From Crocinitomix sp. (GTDB lineage: Bacteria; Bacteroidota; Bacteroidia; Flavobacteriales_D; Crocinitomicaceae), in assembly GCA_013138735.1 (NCBI GenBank), contig WTCE01000094.1, positions 1 through 64,000 on the forward strand: a DNA stretch of 64,000 nucleotides, written 5' to 3'. Each line of letters starts with the position of its first letter. The first letter of the stretch is position 1. A program made the translations under genes and the position numbers. Positions 53,245 through 62,485 of this stretch are shown here, one piece after another. The notes below the pieces were generated by a model. That model worked only from the letters and a program-made list of their open reading frames with translations, ran no database searches and was not told where the DNA came from.

Positions 53245-54015
53245 TTATTTCATTAAAAATTTTGTCCTAGATGAAATTAATTGTTCGGAAAAAGCGTCTA
53301 ATTCCGCCTTGCTTGCAAATTGATTGAAGTGAGTGAAAAAATGAGTGCTCCATCCATCTCCGCTCTTGTCTGAGAATAATAATTGATACATTCCGGTTGT
53401 TCTTCTTTTATCGAAATATTTCCAAATATAAGTTGCGTCTATTTTATGCGCTTCTAATTTTAGTGAATCCCTGATGACATATTTTTCACGCTCTTCATCA
53501 GGAAGTTCGAAATAACTGTCAATGTTTGGGTGTAAAGCAGCAAATTCAGCGGTTTCTACAAATGGATCAGTATAAACGTTTGCGAATTTTTCCGTGTAAT
53601 AACCGCTGATGTCGAGCGAGTCCAATGGACTTTTCAGATTAAAAGGATCACCTGGACATTCGCGAAGTTCTTGACTTATAGCATCCGTTCTAACCAAAAG
53701 ACTAATCCTTTCTGGGACATCTGGATATCGGCTAAAGGCTATACCACCAGAAATACCCCCTGGATATTGTAAGTCATATACTATGAAATCGGACCCTTCG
53801 CCAACACTTAGGCTAAACCCTTTCGGTAAATGAAATTCAAAAGGGTCTAGTTTAAAATAATTTTGGTCATCCAAGGTTTTATATGGCAGGATGTAAGTTT
53901 TCTTAGGTCTTTCGTAATGTTGATCGGCAATTTGATCTTTTAAATTTTCACCCTTACATGAAACAATCAACAGTATAATAAAAGGAAGAAACCATATTTT
54001 TTGATTCTCAATCAT
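53245..54015 (-). CDS. Putative lipoprotein, 256 aa, linked to WG-repeat gene
   Basis: From ATG 54013-54015 the protein opens with a lipoprotein signal (FIILLIVSC; Cys near residue 21). The mature part has beta segments with many acidic residues and no recognised domain (FHLPKGFSLSVGEGSDFIVY, YIWKYFDKRRTTGMYQLLF). The start overlaps the end of the WG-repeat gene by four bases (ATGA), so they are translationally coupled. An upstream frame to 54048 lies inside the neighbour and is discarded. Function unknown; it is the last gene of the minus-strand run. Confidence 0.65.
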   Translation of the reverse strand: MIENQKIWFLPFIILLIVSCKGENLKDQIADQHYERPKKTYILPYKTLDDQNYFKLDPFEFHLPKGFSLSVGEGSDFIVYDLQYPGGISGGIAFSRYPDVPERISLLVRTDAISQELRECPGDPFNLKSPLDSLDISGYYTEKFANVYTDPFVETAEFAALHPNIDSYFELPDEEREKYVIRDSLKLEAHKIDATYIWKYFDKRRTTGMYQLLFSDKSGDGWSTHFFTHFNQFASKAELDAFSEQLISSRTKFLMK

Positions 54016-55415
54016 TGCTCGTTTCGTTTTGAAAGATAAAATTCCCAATAGATGTCTAGGTTTTCGTTATTCTCAAAACTCATATCCGGATCAATTTGAA
54101 AATTAGCAATTGCTTCAGTTTCAAACCACACTTTGTAATAACGGTCTAAAAAATCTGCAGCTAAATCAGTGACCATAAATCGCGCAATACAAATGTCCAA
54201 ATTATTCTTGTCTTGATATATTGTCTCGCCTTCAGTTGTCAAAAGATTTTTTTCCAATAACCATTTCAATAGAAAATAAAAGGGTTTTACTGCACCTTTT
54301 TTAGTAATCATAACACCATCATGTGCCCATTTCGCTTTATCCCATATTTCTTGTGCTTTTACCTTTTTACGAAATGCTGTTTCAAGCATTTCGTTTTGGA
54401 ATTTTTGTTTGTCCTCTTTTGATTCGTATTCTAAAATGGTTTCGCCTTCAGCGTTAATATAGTATTTTGACTGACCTTGATGTGCCAGCGTTAAGGGCCA
54501 AGTATTCGCCTTAGAGTAGGTATAGTCGTCTTCCCCAAATGGTTGAATGTAATCAAACGAGGGTGGAAGTATGAATTCTCCTTTAGTATTAATTAATCCC
54601 CATTGTTTCTTATCCAATGTAGCTGGCGCAACGCCATTTCTAAAGTCCAATGCATTTGCAAACTTTGGTTCAATAGCATATTCGCCGCTTGGATTTAAAT
54701 AACCGTATACGTTATTTTTTCGAGCTGGACAAAGTCCTTCATTAAATCCTCCCAACATATCATATATTGGATCAATCACTAAATCGCCATTTATATTAAT
54801 GATACCGCTCTTCTTTGAAACAGATATTACAGCCAATTGTTCCTTAAAACCGCCATAAGTTGAATCGTCAATTATGCATTTAAGAGTCTTCAATTTATTA
54901 CCTTTTTTATCTATAAAGGATTTTTTACTTCTGTTTTTCACAAGTGCGAATCCGTCATGAAATTCGGCAGCCGAATCGTATTTAAACGGAATTATTTCTT
55001 CTGCTTTTTTATTAATAAAACCATACTTGTTATTGATCCTAATGTTTGCAAGTCCTTCACTAAACCCCAAGGCAAATTGACTTTCGAATATTGGCGGAAT
55101 GACAATTTCTCCTTCTTTATTGATAAAACCGTCTTTCTCTTCTTTTTTAAATCGTGTAAAGGCTAGCCCTTCAGAAAAAGGTTGGCCGGAAATAATATTT
55201 ACGTCTTGTATAATCGTGTTTCCAAGTATATCAATGTATGAGAAAATTGATCGCGTTCTCTTTTTAATGAATAAATGGCGATAAGTCATTATTTCGTCGA
55301 CACCAATCAAACCTTCTGAGAAATGGTCTACATACTCGTACTTGGTAGGTGTGATGATTTTTCCATCCTTATCTATTAGACCATATTGATTGTTTTTCTT
55401 GTATGGATATAACAT
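54012..55415 (-). CDS. WG-repeat protein with extra C-terminal domain
   Basis: A 467-residue protein with at least seven WG repeats of the type YGLIDKDGKIITPTKYEYVD / FSEGLIGV (residues 1-320). Examples are KYGFINKKAEEIIPFKYDSA, VYGYLNPSGEYAIEPKF and WGLINTKGEFILPPSFDY. They begin directly at the N-terminus and no signal peptide is seen, so the protein is probably cytoplasmic. The C-terminal part (345-467) is helical: WDKAKWAHDGVMITK, FYFLLKWLLEKNLLTTEGE and FLDRYYKVWFE. I do not name its family. WG repeats are thought to bind proteins or ligands, but a function is not established. Confidence 0.82.
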   Translation of the reverse strand: MLYPYKKNNQYGLIDKDGKIITPTKYEYVDHFSEGLIGVDEIMTYRHLFIKKRTRSIFSYIDILGNTIIQDVNIISGQPFSEGLAFTRFKKEEKDGFINKEGEIVIPPIFESQFALGFSEGLANIRINNKYGFINKKAEEIIPFKYDSAAEFHDGFALVKNRSKKSFIDKKGNKLKTLKCIIDDSTYGGFKEQLAVISVSKKSGIININGDLVIDPIYDMLGGFNEGLCPARKNNVYGYLNPSGEYAIEPKFANALDFRNGVAPATLDKKQWGLINTKGEFILPPSFDYIQPFGEDDYTYSKANTWPLTLAHQGQSKYYINAEGETILEYESKEDKQKFQNEMLETAFRKKVKAQEIWDKAKWAHDGVMITKKGAVKPFYFLLKWLLEKNLLTTEGETIYQDKNNLDICIARFMVTDLAADFLDRYYKVWFETEAIANFQIDPDMSFENNENLDIYWEFYLSKRNEQ

Positions 55416-55490
55416 CTTAATTACCTCGGTTTATTTGTAGTGGTATTTATTCATTAAATATTTGATTCCAAAACCATATTGCGTATTGCA

Positions 55491-56705
55491 CTATTTTTTG
55501 TTTCTAGGCAGATTGCTAACAACACGTTTATGTAATTTGTCCGTTAAATTCAAGACAGATTCACGTCTGTTTTCATTAATTTGACCATAATTCGCAATAG
55601 AGTTTTTAGGATGAAAATTATAACGACTTCCGTTTTCCGTAATGTCAATTTTTCCTATTAAAGCATCCTTGTTTGTGAATATGGCGAATCCAGAGAGTAG
55701 CGAATTGATTCCACTTTCATTGTTGTCTTGATAGATCTCATGCCAATTGTTCTCGTTCAGAATGACTTCTTTTAATTCATTGATTTCTTTTTTCGTTAGC
55801 GGCATCCACATAGAATCAACACCAATATAATCGCTGCACGATTTACCTTCATAATTAATATTCACTTTATCGTTCTGTAGTGCGCTGAAATAAAGGATGT
55901 TGTAATTTTCAATATGATGCCAATTAACTCTTGAATCACCCCAATCATCTGGATGATATTGGGAAATGACATTCCCATTTAAATATTCAATGTATTTACT
56001 TGTGTCCAATGGGTTTCCAGTTGCATGCAATAATTCTGTACCAGTGAACAAGTTACCGCTATAAATCCCTTCTTTAATGCTATTGGGGTAAGTGATTTTC
56101 CAAAAACCAGTGCGACGTTTAAACTTGTCGTAACAATTTGTACCATCTTCATTTTCGCAAATTGGCGAATAGATGATATAGTTGGTGCGAATAGTGTCGA
56201 AATCGCGATCGCGCTTTTCTTCTGTGATATTTCTATAGATTATTTCAGCACTCCATACTGAATCGGATACTTTTTTCAAGGAAACGCTTCCCGTGTTTTG
56301 TATTTGGTCACTCATGTCAAGCCAACCCCATGTACTTGAATAATTACATCTGAATTGAAGCGACCCCAAGTCGTTTGAGTAGAATTTTGTCTCGTTTTTG
56401 ATGTCAGCTTCAAAATAAATTTCAGTAATAGTCCGGCAATCATCACAGTGCCCATAAATTGACGGACTAAACCTGTATGTGAATACCGCTTTATTCCCTT
56501 CTTCAATAAAAACCGTTAAATTCCCCGATAATTTTGCGTCCTGAAAAAAATAAACAGCAGAATCAGCTGGTGTCATTTCAAATTCTAATGCAGCATCTTC
56601 TTCATTCAGCTCCTCAATGGGATCCTCAACATGGATCTCTTGACCGCACGCAAAATGCATCAGAAAACAAAATGAAACCAGATATTTAGTGATGCTTTTG
56701 GTCAT
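55491..56705 (-). CDS. Putative lipoprotein, 404 aa
   Basis: A 404-residue protein with a lipoprotein signal (SFCFLMHFAC; Cys near residue 20). It has several Cys pairs (GHCDDCRTIT, ICENEDGTNC) and beta-rich segments (VFTYRFSPSIYG, LYFSALQNDKVNINYEGK). I do not recognise the family. The ATG lies directly after the TAA of the preceding gene with no gap, so translation is coupled. It lies 75 bases before the WG-repeat gene. Function unknown. Confidence 0.65.
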   Translation of the reverse strand: MTKSITKYLVSFCFLMHFACGQEIHVEDPIEELNEEDAALEFEMTPADSAVYFFQDAKLSGNLTVFIEEGNKAVFTYRFSPSIYGHCDDCRTITEIYFEADIKNETKFYSNDLGSLQFRCNYSSTWGWLDMSDQIQNTGSVSLKKVSDSVWSAEIIYRNITEEKRDRDFDTIRTNYIIYSPICENEDGTNCYDKFKRRTGFWKITYPNSIKEGIYSGNLFTGTELLHATGNPLDTSKYIEYLNGNVISQYHPDDWGDSRVNWHHIENYNILYFSALQNDKVNINYEGKSCSDYIGVDSMWMPLTKKEINELKEVILNENNWHEIYQDNNESGINSLLSGFAIFTNKDALIGKIDITENGSRYNFHPKNSIANYGQINENRRESVLNLTDKLHKRVVSNLPRNKK

Positions 56706-57173
56706 TTAGCAAGCATGTGAAACCCCTATTTTTTTTCCTTTCACCCCTTTACCGCGGTATCCAGGATATGAGATATATATCTTCGTAGCAAAATCAAACT
56801 CGGCCAAATAGTAAAAATTCATCCATTTATAATAATCAGTTATTGAGAATTCTGCTTGATCTCCCATGAATAAATTGTCCTTATAATTGGCATATTTTTC
56901 ATCACAAAAAAAAGAAAGTCTTGAATTACTGTCTAAATCATAATTGGCGCAAACTTCAATTACAATATATTGAATGAGCTTGGCATTATGCACTTCGGCA
57001 GAATCTATAACGATAAACAGGCGTTGAAGATGAGTTTCTAATTGATCCACTTTAACCACTTTATAGTCTACAGTATTATTTGTTGTTGAATCTTGTTGCG
57101 CTCGCAATACTGGACTCATTAAAAAAATGAATAGGAGTAGGGCAATTCGTTTTATGTAAAATGGATTAGACAC
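56706..57173 (-). CDS. Secreted hypothetical protein, 155 aa
   Basis: A 155-residue protein with signal peptide (ALLLFIFLMSPVLRAQ). The mature part contains strand-helix patterns (VDQLETHLQRLFIVIDSAEV) and a C-terminal basic segment (YRGKGVKGKKIGVSHAC) ending in Cys. No domain is recognised. It starts 20 bases after the small membrane-protein gene and abuts the next lipoprotein gene without a gap. Confidence 0.6.
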   Translation of the reverse strand: MSNPFYIKRIALLLFIFLMSPVLRAQQDSTTNNTVDYKVVKVDQLETHLQRLFIVIDSAEVHNAKLIQYIVIEVCANYDLDSNSRLSFFCDEKYANYKDNLFMGDQAEFSITDYYKWMNFYYLAEFDFATKIYISYPGYRGKGVKGKKIGVSHAC

Positions 57174-57193
57174 GGATTAAATATAAGGATAAA

Positions 57194-57616
57194 TCAATGC
57201 TTCAATCGATAATTGATTTCTCTGAGATTTCCTTTTAAAGTTAGTATGACAAAAAGCGAAAAAAGTATTTGACCTAGAATCATCCAATATTGTGATAGCC
57301 AATCACCCAAAGAAGGTGTGTTGACATAGAGTTCATTCCAATAAAATAAATTGTTGTGAATGACATCAATTACAATAATGAAAAGCGTTAAGTAGACACC
57401 TGTTTTCGGTTTAATAAAAAGAAGTAGTGCTGCTAAAGGGTCTAAAAAAGTGAGACTGTCCCAAAAAAGCGTAGAACCAAGGTTAGCGTTATACTTTTCA
57501 GATAGTAAACCATTTTCAACTGCCCACATTACATGAGTGGAAGTTCCCATAAGCATGCAAATGGCTTGAATTGTTAGGATTAATTTGGTGCTAAATTTTA
57601 GATGAGGGAATAACAT
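57194..57616 (-). CDS. Small four-helix membrane protein after the efflux genes
   Basis: A 140-residue protein with about four hydrophobic segments (LILTIQAICMLMGTSTHVMW, FLDPLAALLLFI, YLTLFIIVIDVIH and MILGQILFSLFVILTL). It starts two bases after the TolC-like gene stop codon, so it is almost certainly in the efflux operon. No family is recognised. A role as an accessory to the pump is possible but not shown. Confidence 0.6.
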   Translation of the reverse strand: MLFPHLKFSTKLILTIQAICMLMGTSTHVMWAVENGLLSEKYNANLGSTLFWDSLTFLDPLAALLLFIKPKTGVYLTLFIIVIDVIHNNLFYWNELYVNTPSLGDWLSQYWMILGQILFSLFVILTLKGNLREINYRLKH

Positions 57617-57618
57617 AT

Positions 57619-58959
57619 TTAATTCCCACCATCAAAATTCTCGGAAATTTTAAACTCTTGCGAAATTCCACCCGTTAGGCGCATAAGGTCATAATGGCTT
57701 TGCAGTAATTCGAAAAGACGGTCGTAATAATTCAAGAGAGCTTGTTCGTAGGCCAATTTAATGTCATTTAAATTAAAGACATTAATCAAACCTAAGTCAT
57801 ATTTTTCACGACCCAATTCCCATAATTTATTCGCGTGTTCCATTCGCTTTAAAGACATGCTTTCAACTTTGATTCTGGTTTGGTACAGTTCATAAAAACC
57901 TTTGAGTTGGTGGCTCAAGTTCATTGTCAACTGCTCAACTTGCATTCCTGCCATATCTAGTTGAATGGTAGCGATTTCGCTGTTTCGCTTTCTGTTCCAT
58001 CCTTGAAAAATATCATAACGGACATTTATATTTCCGTTATGTGTCCAAGCATTTGTGTTAGATGAAAAACCTTCATCTCCAAATAATCTAAAATAACCAA
58101 CAGATGGCGTGGTGCTCAAATTCATAGTCACAATAGGGTAGAAGGCACTTTTTTTCGCTCTAACGTTTAGTTCTTGTAATTCGTAATTAATGAATTGGTT
58201 TTTTAAGTTTTGATTGTTAGCGACCATGTTTCCTTTCAGCTCATCATAGGTCTTCGCTTGATTTGGAAAACCTAATGAATCTGTTAATGCATAACGTACG
58301 TCAACCTCCTCGGCCATTATTAAATTAAGGTTGCGTTGTGCATTTAAGTAGGATAATTCTTGCAATAAATAATTTGAAGAATCGGTTAAGACAAGATTTT
58401 CAAACTCTAATAAATCAAAACTTGTATTGATGCCCATGTCACTTTTTAGGCGATAGTATTCTAGTTTCTCTTTAGAGTAACCTAGCAAGCCTTTCATGAC
58501 ATTGAGCTTGCGTTCTTGCACAACAGCAGTGAAATAGGCCAAAATAACGTCATAAATAGTGTTTTCGATCACTACTACTGCATTTCCCTTTGTTTGGGCC
58601 TGCATTTGATCAAAACGTTCTTTATTGATACGGATTCCGAAACCATTAAAAATAGTCCAAGACATGTTTAATGAGGTCGCTAAATTGTCACTAAATAAAA
58701 CTCCAGGGAAAAAGGTTGCCGGATTGTTGGTATTGTCTTGTAATGAAGCCGTATTACCAACATTAATATAGAATGTAGGCACCATTCCAGCTTGTCCCCA
58801 AGAATTTTGAAGTTTGGAAACCTGGTAGTTATAATCTACCAATTTAATTTCGTAATTATTGGTTAGTGCCTTTTCAATCGCACCAAAAACAGTCAAGTCA
58901 TCTTGCGCAAAACCGAAGCTGGTAAAGAAAACACCTATGATTAATCCTAATTTCTTCAT
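57619..58959 (-). CDS. TolC-like outer-membrane efflux protein
   Basis: A 446-residue outer-membrane channel subunit. A signal peptide (LGLIIGVFFTSFGFAQ) is followed by two tandem long-helix/strand repeats of the OEP family: YNYQVSKLQNSWGQAGMVPTF opens the first and ELNVRAKKSAFYPIVTMNLS the second. FNVFNLNDIKLAYEQALLNY-type helices occur near the end. It should form the trimeric exit duct for the RND pump encoded upstream (four-base gap). Length is normal. Confidence 0.88.
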   Translation of the reverse strand: MKKLGLIIGVFFTSFGFAQDDLTVFGAIEKALTNNYEIKLVDYNYQVSKLQNSWGQAGMVPTFYINVGNTASLQDNTNNPATFFPGVLFSDNLATSLNMSWTIFNGFGIRINKERFDQMQAQTKGNAVVVIENTIYDVILAYFTAVVQERKLNVMKGLLGYSKEKLEYYRLKSDMGINTSFDLLEFENLVLTDSSNYLLQELSYLNAQRNLNLIMAEEVDVRYALTDSLGFPNQAKTYDELKGNMVANNQNLKNQFINYELQELNVRAKKSAFYPIVTMNLSTTPSVGYFRLFGDEGFSSNTNAWTHNGNINVRYDIFQGWNRKRNSEIATIQLDMAGMQVEQLTMNLSHQLKGFYELYQTRIKVESMSLKRMEHANKLWELGREKYDLGLINVFNLNDIKLAYEQALLNYYDRLFELLQSHYDLMRLTGGISQEFKISENFDGGN

Positions 58960-58963
58960 GTTC

Positions 58964-61900
58964 TTAATTTAATTCGCGTGCTTCTTGGTGCTTTTTATTG
59001 AGAAGGACAGGTTCAACTTCTCTCGCATCAATTAATGGTTCATTTCCCCAAATGCGTCGAATAATTTTTTCAAATATTTTTATTGGGAAAAACGCAATCA
59101 CGACAGCCCCGATTATGGTTAGCATTAAACCAATTATGAAACTCGTTATGGCTACTTCAGGCAATTCAAAAGCGCCTCTCATCATTGCAATTCCTTTATA
59201 AATAAAATAAAACAGCCCGAAAAACAAATAGAATGTTGCTAACAAGCGCAGTAAATTAGGGAATCCTTTACCTACAGCATTGAATTCGCGACTAATGAGC
59301 CCCTCGTCCTTTGGATTAACGGTTTGCACACTGGCATTCTCTTCAAGGTCTTGCAGTTGGTTCACTGGCTCTTGTCTATAATAAATAGCACTCCAGGCTC
59401 TTCGCATGTCATTGTGCACTAAAATTACCGCAGGGAAAAAGAAGAGGATGAAAAAGGTTCCGAAGATCAATCCAAAAGCAATTGAAACGGCCATTGGAAT
59501 TAAGAATTGCGCTTGAAAAGACGTTTCTAATATCAGCGGTAATAAACCAGCAACTGTTGTTACGGAAGTTAATAGAATAGGTCGGAAGCGTGATTTTGCT
59601 GCGCTAAATACAGCCTCTCGCGTTGGCATTCCGCTCAATAAATTACGATTATAGGTATCCAAAAACACAATAGAATCATTGATCAGGATTCCGATCAGGG
59701 CAATCATTCCAAAAGCACTTAAGATGGAAACTGGAAGTCCGATAATTGAATGTCCTAATATTCCACCGGCTACCCCAGCTGGAATCACTAATAAAATGAG
59801 CAAACCTTGCCAAACCGATTCGAAGTTAAGTGACATTATGATGATCATTATAATCAATAAAATCATCACGTTAGTTATCATAGAGGCGATAGCTTTTGAA
59901 CTACGCTCACCTTGCCCTCGTTGAATTATGTCCACAGCAGGGAATTCAGCTAAAATCTTAGGAATGACATTTTCCATAATGGTTGCATTAACATCTCCAA
60001 CCTTTTCAGGATCATCTACACTTCCATCTACAACAATTTCACGGCGGCCATCACGTCTTTTTAAACTTACAGGTCCACGTTGTATGTCATAGGTAACTAA
60101 TTCAGACAATAAAATTTGCTTGCCATCAGTGGTTTTAATGCGGATGTTATTCATGTCAAATTCATCCTGTCGATCACTTGCGGCATAGCGCACCCAAATC
60201 TTAACTTCATCTGTACCCACAATAACGCGTTGTGATTCTTGCCCAAACACACCTTGTCGAATTTGTTTAGTCACTTCGAAAATACCCAAGCCATAAAAAT
60301 CGGCTTCAGGCTTCATTTTTAGGTTGATTTCTTTACGACCCAACGGTTCATTATCTTTTACATTGCTTGTTAAAGGAATAGCCTTTATGTAGGTTTTAAA
60401 CCTTTCGGTAGCTTGTGAAATTTGATTGTCATCATTCCCGGATATTGAGAACTCAATGGCTTTACCAAAGGTATGAATGCCACTTCCTAAATAAAGATTG
60501 GCTGTCTTGGTATTTTCAATGGTATTTACTTTCCGTAATATACGCGCGTTTAAAGAATCAACAGGCGTCTTTTTTCCTTCCCCGTCAATTACCATATTAA
60601 TTGCACCCGTATGGAATCCAGCTTCACCAATACTTTGGCTAACTCCTAACATGATTGAGTATTCAGACAATAAAGTGTCACCAGTTGCTGTAGCCAACTC
60701 TTCATTTGCCTCTAAAACCATTCGCTCAGCTGTAATGAGCCATTCTTTGGTGATTTCTTTACCAGTTCCTTGCTCAAAAGCTATCTCTAGCGACACACGA
60801 TCTGGCTTGATTTCTGGGAAAAATGTAAAATTGATTAATCCCGTCATACCAAACATAATCACGGCAAACGTGAAGATTAGTGGCAGCATCACATAGGCGC
60901 GATAACGCGCCATGACAAAGTTTAACACATCTGCAAAGATCTTGTCACGCAAATAATCAGTTGCCCGTGTAATCCTATTTCTTATTTTATGACGTGGTGT
61001 TCCAACTTTAGTTTTTGATAAAACTTTTGAGCTGGCTAGGTGAACAGGCAAGATAATAAAGGCCTCGATTAATGAAAAACCAAGAGCAATAATTACGACA
61101 ATTGGCATTTCGCGCATCATCTCCATCTTTTCTACAAATAATAGAATAGAGAAGGCCGCCATAGTTGTTAGTACAGATGTGAAAACAGAAGGCATAACCT
61201 CCATAGTTCCATCTAAGGCTGCTTTATAAGGACTTTTTCCCTTTTCAAAATGCGCGTAAATATTTTCGGCAATTACAATCCCATCATCCACCAAAATCCC
61301 CACCACTAATATCATTCCGAATAAGGAAATCATATTCACGGTTAGTCCAATCATATTGGCGATAATAAACATGCCCATAAACGAGAATGGAATTCCAAAA
61401 GCCACCCATAATGAAAGACGTGTGCTTAGGAATAAGCCCAACATCAATAAAACAAGCACTAATCCAATGAATCCGTTTGAAGTCAATAAATTAATCCTGT
61501 CTTGAAGCGAAGCCGCAAATTCATACTCCATGCTTAGTTTAGCTGGATTACCGGCGTCATTGTACGTTTTGATATACTCCTTTACATAATCAGTAATGGC
61601 ACCCAAATCCTGTTCAGGCGTTTTTTTAACATCAATTGAAACGGCTGGCATTCCTTCCGCAAAAACTTCATAAGAGTTTTCTGAAAAGCCGAAACGGACA
61701 TCTGCTACATCACCAATGGTCACTTTTTGTCCATTTAAGGTACTGCGTAAAACTATTTCCTCAATTTCAACGGGATCAGTAGAGCGTTCTCTAGATCGAA
61801 TGATGAGTTCCTCTTGATTATTACGTAAAATACCTCCTGTTAAATCTTGATTATTGCGCTGTATTGCCATTGAAATTTCATCAATCAATACATTGTATTT

Positions 61901-62482
61901 GAGCAAATCATTTTCCCGAACGTTAATTACAATTTCGGGTTCTGGAAATCCGCGCAAATCAATAAGGGAAATAAGACCAGAGGCATAAAGATCATTCTCT
62001 ATTTTGTCGCCTTCTTTTTTCAATACCCACAGATCAGGACTACCCTTTAAACCCAAAGTTGCCACCATTTCTGACATGGGGTTAGACTTTAAGCGTGTTA
62101 CAATGGGTTTTTCGGCATCCTGAGGAAAGGAGTTAATGCTATTGACAGCGTTTTCTACATCCTTGTAAATTTCATCCATGTCCGCTCCTTCAAACCCTTG
62201 AACGGTAATAGAGGCGATATTTTCGGCAGAGGTAGAGTTAATTGATTCCACGCCGTCCAACCCGCGCAAAGCTTGTTCAATTTTAATGGTAACGCCTTCT
62301 TCCATTTCTTCTGGAGAAGCACCTGGATACATCACGCTAACGATTACGCGTTGTGGATCTAATTCAGGAAAAAATGAGCGATTGATTTTGTACAGACTAT
62401 AGGCACCAAATAAAATGGTCACTACAATGACAGCATTGGCCCAAATTGGTTTTTTGATGAAAAATTTTACTAAACTTCTCAT
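58964..62482 (-). CDS. RND efflux permease with C-terminal membrane extension
   Basis: A 1172-residue AcrB-like transporter of the inner membrane. It has a first helix (AVIVVTILFGAYSLYKINRS), porter-domain block SVMYPGASPEEMEEGVTIKIEQAL, and paired acidic residues in GMILVVGILVDDGIVIAENI for proton transfer. The second half repeats the fold (MIALIGILINDSIVFLDTYN). Canonical permeases have about 1030-1050 residues and 12 helices. Here about 120 residues follow with two or more further hydrophobic segments (FYLFFGLFYFIYKG, FIIGLMLTIIGAVVIAFF). Substrate unknown. It is encoded between adaptor (three-base gap) and outer-membrane channel, as in standard efflux operons. Confidence 0.9.
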   Translation of the reverse strand: MRSLVKFFIKKPIWANAVIVVTILFGAYSLYKINRSFFPELDPQRVIVSVMYPGASPEEMEEGVTIKIEQALRGLDGVESINSTSAENIASITVQGFEGADMDEIYKDVENAVNSINSFPQDAEKPIVTRLKSNPMSEMVATLGLKGSPDLWVLKKEGDKIENDLYASGLISLIDLRGFPEPEIVINVRENDLLKYNVLIDEISMAIQRNNQDLTGGILRNNQEELIIRSRERSTDPVEIEEIVLRSTLNGQKVTIGDVADVRFGFSENSYEVFAEGMPAVSIDVKKTPEQDLGAITDYVKEYIKTYNDAGNPAKLSMEYEFAASLQDRINLLTSNGFIGLVLVLLMLGLFLSTRLSLWVAFGIPFSFMGMFIIANMIGLTVNMISLFGMILVVGILVDDGIVIAENIYAHFEKGKSPYKAALDGTMEVMPSVFTSVLTTMAAFSILLFVEKMEMMREMPIVVIIALGFSLIEAFIILPVHLASSKVLSKTKVGTPRHKIRNRITRATDYLRDKIFADVLNFVMARYRAYVMLPLIFTFAVIMFGMTGLINFTFFPEIKPDRVSLEIAFEQGTGKEITKEWLITAERMVLEANEELATATGDTLLSEYSIMLGVSQSIGEAGFHTGAINMVIDGEGKKTPVDSLNARILRKVNTIENTKTANLYLGSGIHTFGKAIEFSISGNDDNQISQATERFKTYIKAIPLTSNVKDNEPLGRKEINLKMKPEADFYGLGIFEVTKQIRQGVFGQESQRVIVGTDEVKIWVRYAASDRQDEFDMNNIRIKTTDGKQILLSELVTYDIQRGPVSLKRRDGRREIVVDGSVDDPEKVGDVNATIMENVIPKILAEFPAVDIIQRGQGERSSKAIASMITNVMILLIIMIIIMSLNFESVWQGLLILLVIPAGVAGGILGHSIIGLPVSILSAFGMIALIGILINDSIVFLDTYNRNLLSGMPTREAVFSAAKSRFRPILLTSVTTVAGLLPLILETSFQAQFLIPMAVSIAFGLIFGTFFILFFFPAVILVHNDMRRAWSAIYYRQEPVNQLQDLEENASVQTVNPKDEGLISREFNAVGKGFPNLLRLLATFYLFFGLFYFIYKGIAMMRGAFELPEVAITSFIIGLMLTIIGAVVIAFFPIKIFEKIIRRIWGNEPLIDAREVEPVLLNKKHQEARELN

Positions 62483-62485
62483 GGC

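Noticed and set aside
60498-60896. Antisense frame of 132 residues inside the RND permease gene
   Set aside because: No domain, and the sense strand encodes a conserved transporter.
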